In this document: piece by piece, positions 9,630 through 17,840 of the stretch
Position numbering within the stretch: position 1 is the stretch's first letter
How the letters are laid out: every line of letters starts with the position of its first letter
Assembly: GCA_902705825.1 (NCBI GenBank)
Contig: CACSIL010000012.1
Span: forward strand, 325,234 to 368,344
From: Halioglobus japonicus
GTDB taxonomy: Bacteria; Pseudomonadota; Gammaproteobacteria; Pseudomonadales; Halieaceae
DNA length: 43,111 nt
Reading direction: 5' to 3'
Notes under the pieces: model-generated
Told to the model about the DNA's origin: nothing
Database searches by the model: none
Seen by the model: only the letters and a program-made list of their open reading frames with translations
Program-made: the position numbers and the translations under genes

Positions 9630-11516
9630 ATGAATACTATGAACATGACTTTGCATCTATTTTCAGATCCAAAGCGGTCGCGATACGACCTCTCTTCCAA
9701 TTTCCTCACTCTCTTGCTCCTGCTTGTCCTGGGCTCGACGAATGTTGCTGCAGCCATTGTCCAACCGGCGTCAGGGGAGACCGTTAGCAGTTCCGGTATT
9801 ACGGTTTCCTGGGCGGACGAGCCTGGTGCACTGGGCTATAAGCTCGGTGTGGGCACCAGTGCAGCGGCTGTCGCACCGGGTGCGTGGGGCGATATCAGCT
9901 TTCGGAGCGTCGGCAAAAATACTTCGCTGGATCTTTTCAACATCCCGCTGAACGGGGGAACGGTTTATCTCAAGCTCTGGGTTTTGACCTCCTCTGGCTG
10001 GAAAGGCAGCCACCTGTCCAGCTTTAACACAGTGACAGAGCAGCCCGCTGAGCCTGCTGTGATCACCGCTCCCCTGCCATCAGAGCCACTGAAGTCAGGC
10101 GCCGTTCTGGAGTGGGCGGGAGTCGGCACCGACTCTTATATGGTAGCCGTAGGCTCCTCCTATGAGGTCATTTCACAGCCACCGTGGGTCGATATATTTG
10201 CCTGGGGTGGCACAGGCAATTCTGTAACGCTACCGCGAATACCTCAGGACGGTTCCGAGATCCACATACGCATCTACTCAAGAATCAAAACCACCTGGAC
10301 TTACAAGGATTTTCAGTTCACCGCAGCGCTGGTTGAACCTGCAGAAATCACAGCACCCGCACCTGACACACAATTGCAACAGCATGCCCAGCGCGTCGAA
10401 TGGGCTGCCGCTGAGGGTGCGACCCAGTATGCTCTGTCCGTTGTGACCGATCCCGCACTACTGGATACACCCTCAGAATCAGATATCTTCAGCAGCTTCA
10501 GTGAGGACACCAGTCTGGTCGTGACAGGCATTCCTGTAGATGGGACGCCAGTGTATATGCGGCTGTGGTCACTGATAGAGGGCGATTGGTATTACACGGA
10601 TTCGACTTACTCGTCCGTCTACTCCGACGCCGCACCAGACCCCGTCGCAGAATGTATAGAGCGTCGCTGGGAAACCGTCTCTTTCGATGTGCAGGGCGAG
10701 CAGCGCGACCTCCTGTACAGAACACCCGCTGATGGCGCATGGACCAAGGGTGCCATCGTTGTCATGCATGGCGGCGGTGGTGCGAGTTCAGACTGGTGCG
10801 TCGAGGGGGGGCTCACCCACGACATGCTGGCACTCACGGAAGCGGCCATCGACGCCGGGTTTGCGGTTTTCTCGCTGAATTCCAGCGGCTTTACCGACGA
10901 TAACGGATTGGATTGCGGCAAACGCTTTGACGCCTTAAGCCCACCTGAAGAAAACAGAGATATTGCCTATATCGAGAAGGTACTCGGCACCACCATCCCC
11001 GGTCTTCGACCAGCCGGAAGTAACGTCAAAGTATTCATGACCGGTATTTCCAACGGTGGCTTTATGACCACCCGAGCATCGACCCATTTTGACGACAGTA
11101 TCGCTGCGTTTGCGCCGGTTGCTGCCGGCGATCCCTACGCCTCGATGATTACCTGCCCTGAGACAGACGTCGAAGAGGACAAACTCCGCCCGGGCGGCTA
11201 TCTCGATACCGAATCCATGCAAGCCATCAATGTCGTTGATGCCTGTGCTCTATCCAGCGCGTCCAGAGCGATGGCCTGGGAGTCAAAGAATCCCTCGAAA
11301 CACCCACAGTTCATGGTGTTACACAACAAGCAGGACGGCGCAGTTGACCTGAGCTGTATGAATAAGGCGAAAGGGAACCTGGTATCTCGCGGCTACAATC
11401 ATCGCGGCACATTCCTGGTTGAAGATGACACTGTACGCAGCGTGGAAGCACACTACTGGCAGCCTGAATATGGCCCGGAAATACTGGAGTTCTTCCAGTC
11501 GGTGGCCGAGGAATAG
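9630..11516 (+). CDS. Secreted repeat-containing esterase / PHB-depolymerase-like hydrolase
   Basis: This 628-residue protein begins with a long N-region and a hydrophobic signal segment (about 24-42, ending in AAA). Three similar beta-rich repeats of about 95 residues follow (about 43-140, 143-235, 238-335). Each starts with a P/A-P-x-x-G/Q motif and contains a conserved Y-x-L-x-V-G/V core and a V/I-Y/H-x-R/K-L/I-W/Y strand, as in Ig/FN3-like modules. The C-terminal half is an alpha/beta hydrolase of the esterase/PHB-depolymerase type: oxyanion loop MHGGGG, nucleophile Ser474 in GISNGG, Asp569 and His608. It is probably exported and acts on an extracellular ester, with the repeats binding substrate or surface. 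A c-di-GMP-type riboswitch precedes it directly. ATGs at 9630, 9639 and 9645 are all possible; none has a strong Shine-Dalgarno. Confidence 0.85.
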   Translation: MNTMNMTLHLFSDPKRSRYDLSSNFLTLLLLLVLGSTNVAAAIVQPASGETVSSSGITVSWADEPGALGYKLGVGTSAAAVAPGAWGDISFRSVGKNTSLDLFNIPLNGGTVYLKLWVLTSSGWKGSHLSSFNTVTEQPAEPAVITAPLPSEPLKSGAVLEWAGVGTDSYMVAVGSSYEVISQPPWVDIFAWGGTGNSVTLPRIPQDGSEIHIRIYSRIKTTWTYKDFQFTAALVEPAEITAPAPDTQLQQHAQRVEWAAAEGATQYALSVVTDPALLDTPSESDIFSSFSEDTSLVVTGIPVDGTPVYMRLWSLIEGDWYYTDSTYSSVYSDAAPDPVAECIERRWETVSFDVQGEQRDLLYRTPADGAWTKGAIVVMHGGGGASSDWCVEGGLTHDMLALTEAAIDAGFAVFSLNSSGFTDDNGLDCGKRFDALSPPEENRDIAYIEKVLGTTIPGLRPAGSNVKVFMTGISNGGFMTTRASTHFDDSIAAFAPVAAGDPYASMITCPETDVEEDKLRPGGYLDTESMQAINVVDACALSSASRAMAWESKNPSKHPQFMVLHNKQDGAVDLSCMNKAKGNLVSRGYNHRGTFLVEDDTVRSVEAHYWQPEYGPEILEFFQSVAEE

Positions 11517-11538
11517 AGCAACACTAACCGCTGACAAG

Positions 11539-11564
11539 CCAGCACGCTTCTACCAGCGTGCTGG
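11539..11564. terminator. Hairpin between convergent genes, probable bidirectional terminator
   Basis: A perfect 9-bp stem (CCAGCACGC / GCGTGCTGG) with an 8-nt loop lies 22 nt after the esterase stop and before the convergent PEP-CTERM gene. It lacks a clear T-tract, so termination efficiency is uncertain. Confidence 0.6.
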
Positions 11565-11657
11565 TTCGCGCTTTACGCACCCTCCATATCTCAGGACTCA
11601 CCCGAATATAGACGTTACCGCATAGGGTTACGTTATCGCGTGCGCTCTAAGGGATAA

Positions 11658-12221
11658 CTAGCGGCGACTACGGCGACGCGACACACCAAGAGAAGCCAAT
11701 CCGGCACCTATCAGCAACAGCGTACCTGGCAGCGGGATATCGGTATTTCTATCGGCCACCACATTGAGCGTTGACTGGTAAAAATCCCAGCTCCACTCGG
11801 GCAATCGCGGCTGGGGTATACGCAAGTTAACGATAAGAATGCCATCGGTGATGATGGCGAGATCGACATTTTGGACAATGTCGGAAAAATTCACTTCGTA
11901 GGAGTAAATATGTGCTGCATCATCCAGCACTGCCACCATCGGATCGGCGCTTGGATCGTAGGGGAAAGGCTCTTCATTGCGAATATCATCGCGCACCTTA
12001 AAAATAATCTCGGCACTGATCAAGGTATCGGTGACCGGGTTGTATCCATCGTCAAGGATGTCATGCGTGTAGTAGAAGCTGGGAAAGATCGAGTTTACTG
12101 CAATGATAGGCACTGACACCGGCGCAACCACATCGGTAAAAGCAATGGGTGTGGCCTGCGTCAGCGATGACGTAGCAGCTAGTAGCATTGCCGAAGCAAG
12201 CTTTAACGCTTTGTATTTCAT
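11658..12221 (-). CDS. PEP-CTERM sorting-domain protein
   Basis: This 187-residue protein has a signal peptide (about 1-24, ending TQA-TP) and a C-terminal tripartite sorting signal: the IPLPGTLLLIGAGLASLG segment followed by the basic tail RRRSRR. This is the PLP variant of the PEP-CTERM motif recognised by exosortase, which processes proteins destined for the cell surface or exopolysaccharide matrix. The middle of the protein is a beta-rich region without a recognised domain. GGGAGAGGAC provides a good ribosome site. No exosortase gene is visible in this window, so one must be encoded elsewhere if the signal is used. Confidence 0.88.
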   Translation of the reverse strand: MKYKALKLASAMLLAATSSLTQATPIAFTDVVAPVSVPIIAVNSIFPSFYYTHDILDDGYNPVTDTLISAEIIFKVRDDIRNEEPFPYDPSADPMVAVLDDAAHIYSYEVNFSDIVQNVDLAIITDGILIVNLRIPQPRLPEWSWDFYQSTLNVVADRNTDIPLPGTLLLIGAGLASLGVSRRRSRR

Positions 12222-12655
12222 GTCCTCTCCCTGACCTTCCCAGAATGATATTTCGCTACTATTCGCAACCAGGAAGTGCGCTCTTTTCAGCTAAGCACAT
12301 ATCGCCCAAATTGCAACCTTTACCGCACTTGCCAGGCATTCACCGCGGCGGTGATTATTCGTCGGGCTATGGTAAGCCTGAGCCAAAAAATACGCCTGTT
12401 TAAACCAATGCAATTTACGAGCCAAAAAAACATTCCTATATTTTTCAATAAGATAACCAAGCCAACTATTTCATGATGTAAAAAAAGCGGACGCCTCAAA
12501 CCACCAGCACACCAAGACTCACTCATCCAGATGCTCTACAATTTCACCTGCGACAGCCGCAGTACAGCGACTAAACAGGATCCAGGGGTAAAACATATGA
12601 CCAAAGCGATGAAAAACTCGCCCGCGCGTCGCAACGGCTGTATTGAAGCTGCGCA
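12222..12655. other. AT-rich gene-free stretch between divergent genes
   Basis: No supported gene is present. It must hold the promoters of the divergent PEP-CTERM and sulfotransferase-like genes. A perfect 15-bp palindrome TCACCGC-G-GCGGTGA lies at 12340-12354. The rest is AT-rich with several A-runs, unlike the neighbouring coding DNA. Confidence 0.5.
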
Positions 12656-13843
12656 ATGAAGGAGTTGATTCTACATATCGGCTGCTCCAAGACAGGCTCC
12701 TCAGCGCTGCAGTCATGGCTCGCTATTAACCAGGCCGGGCTGGCAGACCAGGGTTACCAATGTGCAGTGTTGGACAATGAGGCGAAAAACTTCAAAATCA
12801 ATTCAGGGAATGGCGCGGTACTGGATACCTATATCAGGCAAACCTATGAACAAGCTAGGTATGACCACAAGAAGGGCCAGGAAATTCTCGATCTGTATTT
12901 TTCCGGCTACGACAGGGCCATTATCTCCTCCGAGATATTGAGCGGCTTTAGCCCCAAAAACATACAGAAACTAAGGCGCTTTTTCGATCAGCATCAGATC
13001 AAAGTCACTGTCATTGCGTATGTTAGAAACCTCTATGACTTCTTCTATTCAGCGCACGTCCAGCATGTAAAACGAACCAATCGTCTCATAAGCTTCGAGC
13101 GCGCAGTGTTGGAAGAAAAGCAGTTCAGGCACTTTCTTTCATACCGGAATTTCTCCCCATTTTTTGATGTCACGTTAATCCACTATGACAGCGTGATAGA
13201 CAACATCGCTCTGCCGTTTTGCGACGCCGTTGAGCTGGACTATTCAAGGCTCCTCCCCCTGCCTGCAAAACAAGTCAACAGAACACTGTCCTATGGCGAA
13301 ATTGAGGTGGTTCAAACACTGGGCAGCTGGCTGGCGCAAATGAAAATCGTGGTAGACAATTTCTCCATCACCATTTCCGATGAGTTAGTGCATCAGTTCC
13401 CGGAGGTTGAATCTGAAGTGGTGTACAGCGAGAGTGTTTATCAGTATTTGTCCAAAACGTTCGGTAAACAGCTCGATGAATTTAACACAATCTGCGAAAA
13501 GCAGTTCGGCTTCAAACTGTCCATTCTTAGTGACCGCCCATATGCAGCCTTGAGTGAAAACCAGCCTATGGACAGGACAACACTAGAGCAAGTATTGGCT
13601 ATTATTTGTGACAATAGCGCGAAGTTTGACAGGCGCGCGATAGAAGCTTTGTCCGAAAAATTTTCCACCTGTACTGACTATCAAAGCCTATCGCTGAAAC
13701 TCAATAAATCGCTGACATGGAAGAACCGCTTCAAACAGCTGGCAAAGAGAATGAGTATCAGGTTCCGCCGCCTGTCTATGAGAAACACAAACAGAAGAAT
13801 GTTTATGTTGCGCTTGAAAGAATCTCTTGGCGTTTACCGATAG
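12656..13843 (+). CDS. Sulfotransferase-like P-loop protein
   Basis: This 395-residue cytoplasmic-looking protein begins with HIGCSKTGSSALQSWL (residues 7-22), a PAPS 5'-phosphosulfate-binding loop. Near residue 120 it has the expected 3'-phosphate-binding strand-helix (VIAYVRNLYDFFYSAHVQ). These mark the PAPS-dependent sulfotransferase fold, which moves sulfate to a sugar, lipid or small molecule. The C-terminal third (about 200-395) is not recognised and ends in a strongly basic segment rich in Arg and Met. The ribosome site is weak. Base composition is lower in G+C than in neighbours, suggesting acquisition by transfer, as is common for surface-polysaccharide genes. Substrate unknown. Confidence 0.75.
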   Translation: MKELILHIGCSKTGSSALQSWLAINQAGLADQGYQCAVLDNEAKNFKINSGNGAVLDTYIRQTYEQARYDHKKGQEILDLYFSGYDRAIISSEILSGFSPKNIQKLRRFFDQHQIKVTVIAYVRNLYDFFYSAHVQHVKRTNRLISFERAVLEEKQFRHFLSYRNFSPFFDVTLIHYDSVIDNIALPFCDAVELDYSRLLPLPAKQVNRTLSYGEIEVVQTLGSWLAQMKIVVDNFSITISDELVHQFPEVESEVVYSESVYQYLSKTFGKQLDEFNTICEKQFGFKLSILSDRPYAALSENQPMDRTTLEQVLAIICDNSAKFDRRAIEALSEKFSTCTDYQSLSLKLNKSLTWKNRFKQLAKRMSIRFRRLSMRNTNRRMFMLRLKESLGVYR

Positions 13844-13885
13844 CGGTATCTGCGCCGTAAAAAGCTGGCATTTCGTGCTGTGTGG

Positions 13886-15031
13886 TTACAGTTCGTCGCG
13901 GAACGGGCGAGTCATCAATTCTCCTATACGCCGCCACAGACTGCGCTCTTTCCAGGTCGAAAGATCTAACTCACGGCTTCGCCCCAGATCTTCTTTAAAC
14001 TGTCGCTCAAGCACGTCCAGAGTACCGGCATCCTCGATGACAAGGCAAAACTCTTCATCCTTGGACATCGAGCGATGGTTCATATTTGCCGACCCCACTA
14101 CCGCGACCTTATGATCGATAGTCAAAATTTTTGCGTGCAACATCGTTGGCTCAAACAAATGGATTGCAACCCCCGCATCCAGCAGCAGCCGAAACCGATC
14201 CTCACCGCTGAGTTGGCAAAACGCTTCATCCGTGTGCGCTCCTGGCACCAGCAAGCGCACATCCACACCACGCTTTACCGCCGAACAAAGCAGATCGGTG
14301 AGCACCTCGTCGGGCACAAAATACGCGGTGGTAATCCAGATCGACTCATCTGCCTCACGCAGTAATGCCCTGAAAACCGTTGCGATATCACTCCAGTGGA
14401 CGGATGACGGAGAGCGCACAATCTGTATATTCGCATCTCCGGTCGGGGCTTGTCGGCGCGCCTGGACAAAGGAAGTGCTATCTGAACTCGCTGTTTCATT
14501 CCAGTTGGTCAAAAAACCACTGTACATATTCAAGACTGCCGGGCCTGTGACCCGAAAATGCGTATCGCGCCATTGAGACGGGTCCCTTGCATTTCCCTCC
14601 CACTGTTCGGCTATCCCCACGCCGCCCGTGAATGCAACCTGCTGATCGCAAAGCAGCAGCTTGCGGTGGGTGCGGTTGTCCCATTTCCATACTTTCCATT
14701 GCGCCTTGGGCCTGAACCACGCGACAGTCACTCCCGCCGAGGCCATACTATCCACAAGGCTCTGATCAATGCGCATGGCGCCCACGGCATCCAACAGTAG
14801 CCTGGTATTCACCCCGCGTCGGGCTGCCTGACAAAGTGCCTCGGCAAACTTGACCGCAATATCACCTGTCCAGTAAACAAAGGTCACCATGTCGATACTG
14901 CTTTTTGCGTCGTTGATGGCATCGAGCATCGCGGGGAAAATTTCATCACCGTTGCACAGCACCTGCACGCAGTTGCCCTCGACAAAGCCGTACCCCAGCT
15001 CAGTTTCCAGCAGTTCGCACAAACGGCTCAT
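13886..15031 (-). CDS. Phospholipase D superfamily protein, cardiolipin-synthase-like
   Basis: This 381-residue protein has two HKD motifs: HRKLLLCD (His122, Lys124, Asp129) and HAKILTID (His299, Lys301, Asp306). Each is followed by the G-G/S-x-N-type segment (TGGVGI and VGSANMN). The two-motif layout is that of cardiolipin synthases and related phosphatidyltransferases. It lacks the N-terminal membrane helices of ClsA and is nearer ClsB/ClsC in length. In that family the enzyme joins phosphatidylglycerol with a second lipid or alcohol at the inner membrane. Start at 15031 has GGAGAG upstream. It is convergent with the sulfotransferase-like gene. A role in general lipid remodelling is likely; exact substrates cannot be read from the sequence. 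Confidence 0.87.
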   Translation of the reverse strand: MSRLCELLETELGYGFVEGNCVQVLCNGDEIFPAMLDAINDAKSSIDMVTFVYWTGDIAVKFAEALCQAARRGVNTRLLLDAVGAMRIDQSLVDSMASAGVTVAWFRPKAQWKVWKWDNRTHRKLLLCDQQVAFTGGVGIAEQWEGNARDPSQWRDTHFRVTGPAVLNMYSGFLTNWNETASSDSTSFVQARRQAPTGDANIQIVRSPSSVHWSDIATVFRALLREADESIWITTAYFVPDEVLTDLLCSAVKRGVDVRLLVPGAHTDEAFCQLSGEDRFRLLLDAGVAIHLFEPTMLHAKILTIDHKVAVVGSANMNHRSMSKDEEFCLVIEDAGTLDVLERQFKEDLGRSRELDLSTWKERSLWRRIGELMTRPFRDEL

Positions 15032-15521
15032 TCAAATGCTCTCCATACAGTTATCGAACGGTGGTCGATTCAGCTCAACCGAGCATATCGAAGTAGAAAG
15101 TCCTGCGCCAAGTAGATTCATCGGGGCGGGCATATGAGCATCGCAGACTATCTGCGCCACGACCTTCGCGGATTATGAATCGACTGAGGCTCTCACCCCC
15201 CAGTCTACCTGTGTTTTCTCGCCGACCATTACGATTCTCTTGCGCGAGCAGGTCATACCAGGCGTACGGCCCGGATTCCAGAACGCATGACGGGACTAGT
15301 TGGCTTTACGCCATCGTAGTAGATGGCGCGTCTTACATTAAATCGCCCCACCAGCATACCCTTTATAATGTGCCATTAATCGGATATATAGCGCCAAAAA
15401 CTCGATAATGTTCCCAATAGTTCACACAAAACTACGAGCGTCTTTCTTTGCACCGCGTAATGTTCCATAATCGTAACTCTTACTCTATTTTTTCCAATAA
15501 TGTGCTTTATATGGAACTTTA
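15032..15521. other. Gene-free stretch between the PLD-like gene and hipB
   Basis: Short frames here show no domain, codon bias or ribosome site. The right-hand 110 nt are AT-rich and hold the hip operator region annotated separately. The left part should contain the promoter of the minus-strand PLD-like gene. Confidence 0.5.
15411..15517 (+). promoter_or_regulatory. Probable HipB operator cluster
   Basis: Repeated half-sites of the form TTCC(C)A-TA precede hipB: TTCCCAATAG at 15411, GTTCCATA at 15462, TTTCCAATAA at 15491, and the inverted TATGGAAC at 15510-15517. The copies at 15462 and 15510 are exact inverted repeats. The last copy overlaps the ribosome-binding region of hipB. HipB-type antitoxins are known to repress their own operons through multiple spaced palindromes, so autoregulation is expected. 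The motif differs from the E. coli TATCC-N8-GGATA operator. Confidence 0.55.
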
Positions 15522-15851
15522 ATGGTTATTGAAAATAAGTCGCCCTCCGCCATTGCAGAAGAACTCGGCGCCCGCCTGAAACAGGCTCGATTGAATGCCG
15601 ACAGAACACAAGTGGACGTCGCTGAGCTGGCGGGAGTAAGCAGGAAGGCGGTACTCAACGCCGAAAAAGGCCGGGCCTCACTGGAAGTGTTCGTTGCCAT
15701 TATGGGGGCGCTCAAGCTGACATCCCAGCTGGACAATTTTTTGCCGGTACAGGAGATATCTCCCATTCAACTGGCGAAACTTCAGGGACGCAGGAGACAG
15801 CGCGCCTCTGGACAAAGCGCCCCCGGCGGGCAGGAGCCCTCTGAATGGTGA
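15522..15851 (+). CDS. hipB: HipB-type XRE-family antitoxin
   Basis: This 109-residue protein has a helix-turn-helix of the Cro/XRE family at about 14-70 (LGARLKQARL, then TQVDVAELAGVSRKAV and EKGRASLEV). The C-terminal tail is basic and disordered-looking. In hip modules HipB binds DNA and holds the HipA kinase inactive. The stop overlaps the hipA start by 7 nt, indicating translational coupling. GGAAC upstream of the ATG is a plausible ribosome site. Confidence 0.92.
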   Translation: MVIENKSPSAIAEELGARLKQARLNADRTQVDVAELAGVSRKAVLNAEKGRASLEVFVAIMGALKLTSQLDNFLPVQEISPIQLAKLQGRRRQRASGQSAPGGQEPSEW

Positions 15852-17161
15852 AGCAGGTTATCAGTGTCAACTATCAGGGAAGTGAGGTCGGCGCGGTGAG
15901 CTTCGACAGCACTACGGGCCTGGGCGCATTTGAATACCACGCGGCATTCATTGCAAAAGGCATTGAACTTTCCCCGATCAAAATGCCGCTGGCAAAGCAG
16001 ATCTATTCCTTCCCTGAACTTGGCCATGAGACCTTTAAGGGCTTACCCGGTCTGGTAGCAGATTCCTTGCCGGATGATTTCGGCAACGCTGTGCTAAATG
16101 CCTGGGTCGCCAGCGAGGGCAAACAACCCAGCGAGATCACGCCACTGGAGCGACTGCAATACACCGGCAAGCGCGGCATGGGCGCATTGGAGTACGCGCC
16201 AGCCAAAAGGCAGAAGAACCTGAACGCCTCTACCAGAGTTGAAATTGAGCCACTGGTTTCAATTGCACAGGAAATTCTTGATAAGCGTGAGAACTTCTCA
16301 CTGGTGTTGGATAAAAACGGGGAAGACGACCGTGACGCGATGCTGTCGCTACTGTCGGTAGGAATGAGTGCAGGCGGCGCAAGACCTAAATCCGTACTGG
16401 CATTCAATGCTGACTTCACCCAGGCGCGCAGTGGCCAGGTGGATGTCCCTGAGGGCTTTTCTCACTACCTGATGAAATTTGATGGCGTACACGAGCACAG
16501 TGTCGACAGGGAAACATTCGGCGACCCTCAAGGCTACGGGGCAATGGAGTATGTATATTCCAAAATGGCGCGATCCTGCGGCATTGAAATGATGCCGTGC
16601 CACCTACTGGATGAGGGCAATCGCCGTCACTTTTTGACCCAGCGATTCGATCGCAACGGAAACACAAAAGTTCATGTGCAGACACTCAATGGACTGGCGC
16701 ATGTTGATTTCAAAAAACCCGGCTCTTACTCCTATGCCGAGTTATTCGGTATCGCACGACAATTGCGTGTTTCTGCAAAAGATGCGGAACAACTGTTGCG
16801 GCGCATGGTGTTTAATATCGTGGCCAGAAACCACGACGACCATTCGAAGAATTTCTCATTCACACTTTCCCAAAGCGGTTGGCGACTCTCACCGGCGTAT
16901 GACCTGGCCTACAGTTACAAGCCCGGTAGCAAATGGGTGAATAGCCATTGGATGAGCCTCAATGGCAAACGCGACGGTTTTACGCGCGAGGATATTTACA
17001 CACTTGAAAAGCTGGTGCCGAGGTTTTCCCGAAAGTTCATCGATCAGATTATCGACACAACGGTTGAATACGTTTCTCAATGGCCCACACTGGCCAGACA
17101 GCACGCAGTCCCGGATTCTCTGGCCGCAGAGATTGCCTCAAACCTCAGACTGAAACTGTAG
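15845..17161 (+). CDS. hipA: HipA-type serine/threonine kinase toxin
   Basis: This 438-residue protein shows the HipA fold. It has an N-terminal HipA_N-like region (about 5-120), an activation/ATP loop SVGMSAGGARPK at 171-182 containing the usual autophosphorylation serine position, ATP-binding Lys211 (YLMKFD), catalytic Asp331 in NHDDHSKN, and Mg-binding Asp353 in AYDLAYS. All kinase residues appear intact, so the toxin is probably active. In E. coli HipA phosphorylates glutamyl-tRNA synthetase and causes dormancy; the target here may differ. It is paired with hipB immediately upstream. The UDG-like gene 61 nt downstream could be cotranscribed. Confidence 0.94.
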   Translation: MVKQVISVNYQGSEVGAVSFDSTTGLGAFEYHAAFIAKGIELSPIKMPLAKQIYSFPELGHETFKGLPGLVADSLPDDFGNAVLNAWVASEGKQPSEITPLERLQYTGKRGMGALEYAPAKRQKNLNASTRVEIEPLVSIAQEILDKRENFSLVLDKNGEDDRDAMLSLLSVGMSAGGARPKSVLAFNADFTQARSGQVDVPEGFSHYLMKFDGVHEHSVDRETFGDPQGYGAMEYVYSKMARSCGIEMMPCHLLDEGNRRHFLTQRFDRNGNTKVHVQTLNGLAHVDFKKPGSYSYAELFGIARQLRVSAKDAEQLLRRMVFNIVARNHDDHSKNFSFTLSQSGWRLSPAYDLAYSYKPGSKWVNSHWMSLNGKRDGFTREDIYTLEKLVPRFSRKFIDQIIDTTVEYVSQWPTLARQHAVPDSLAAEIASNLRLKL

Positions 17162-17222
17162 TACTGAGCAGTTCCGGCCGCGCGACAGGCGTTGCTTTTG
17201 GATACTCAAGAGAGGGCTCGAT

Positions 17223-17816
17223 ATGACCAGAACAACTATTGATAGCCTGCTCCGCGAAGTACGCGCATGTCGTATATGTGAAGACGATCTCAAGGATGGC
17301 GTAAGACCGGTGCTTCAGGCACACAGGCAGTCGAGAATACTGATCGCGGGACAGGCGCCGGGCTCCAGGGTCCACGCCTCTGGCATACCATTTGACGATG
17401 CCAGCGGCGAACGGCTGCGGCAGTGGATGGGGGTAAGCCGGGATACGTTCTATGACGCAACACAGATAGCGATACTGCCGATGGCTTTCTGTTATCCGGG
17501 GAAGGGCAAGTCAGGCGATTTACCCCCTCCTCCAATATGCGCCGAAACCTGGCGCCAACGATTACTGGATGCACTGCCTGATATACAACTCACATTGGTA
17601 ATCGGCCAATACGCGCAGGCGTGGCATCTGCCACAACAGTGCAAAACGCTGACAGAAACCGTGCAAAACTGGAGGTCCTATGGCAAGGGCATCATTCCTT
17701 TGCCTCACCCCAGCCCGCGCAACAATATCTGGCTGGCGAAAAACCCCTGGTTTGAAACTGAACTACTGCCAGTAATTGGAAAACGTGTGGCTATGGCGCT
17801 GACAGGATCTGACTAA
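17223..17816 (+). CDS. Uracil-DNA glycosylase superfamily protein with probable Fe-S cluster
   Basis: This 197-residue protein has the UDG-superfamily motif A (GQAPGSRVHASGIPFDD, about 43-59) and motif B region with LPHPSPRN (His161). Cysteines are spaced C16-x2-C19 and C90-x15-C106, the pattern used to bind a 4Fe-4S cluster in family 4/5 glycosylases. It would remove uracil or related damaged bases from DNA in the cytoplasm, but motif A differs from canonical GExPG so specificity is uncertain. The ribosome site GAGAGGG is good. It lies just behind hipA and converges with the S9 peptidase gene. Confidence 0.82.
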   Translation: MTRTTIDSLLREVRACRICEDDLKDGVRPVLQAHRQSRILIAGQAPGSRVHASGIPFDDASGERLRQWMGVSRDTFYDATQIAILPMAFCYPGKGKSGDLPPPPICAETWRQRLLDALPDIQLTLVIGQYAQAWHLPQQCKTLTETVQNWRSYGKGIIPLPHPSPRNNIWLAKNPWFETELLPVIGKRVAMALTGSD

Positions 17817-17840
17817 TGCGATACGGATGCACAGCGCTCA

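Noticed and set aside
15175..15408. 77-codon plus-strand frame between the PLD-like gene and hipB
   Set aside because: No ribosome site, no domain, and its end overlaps the hip operator region.
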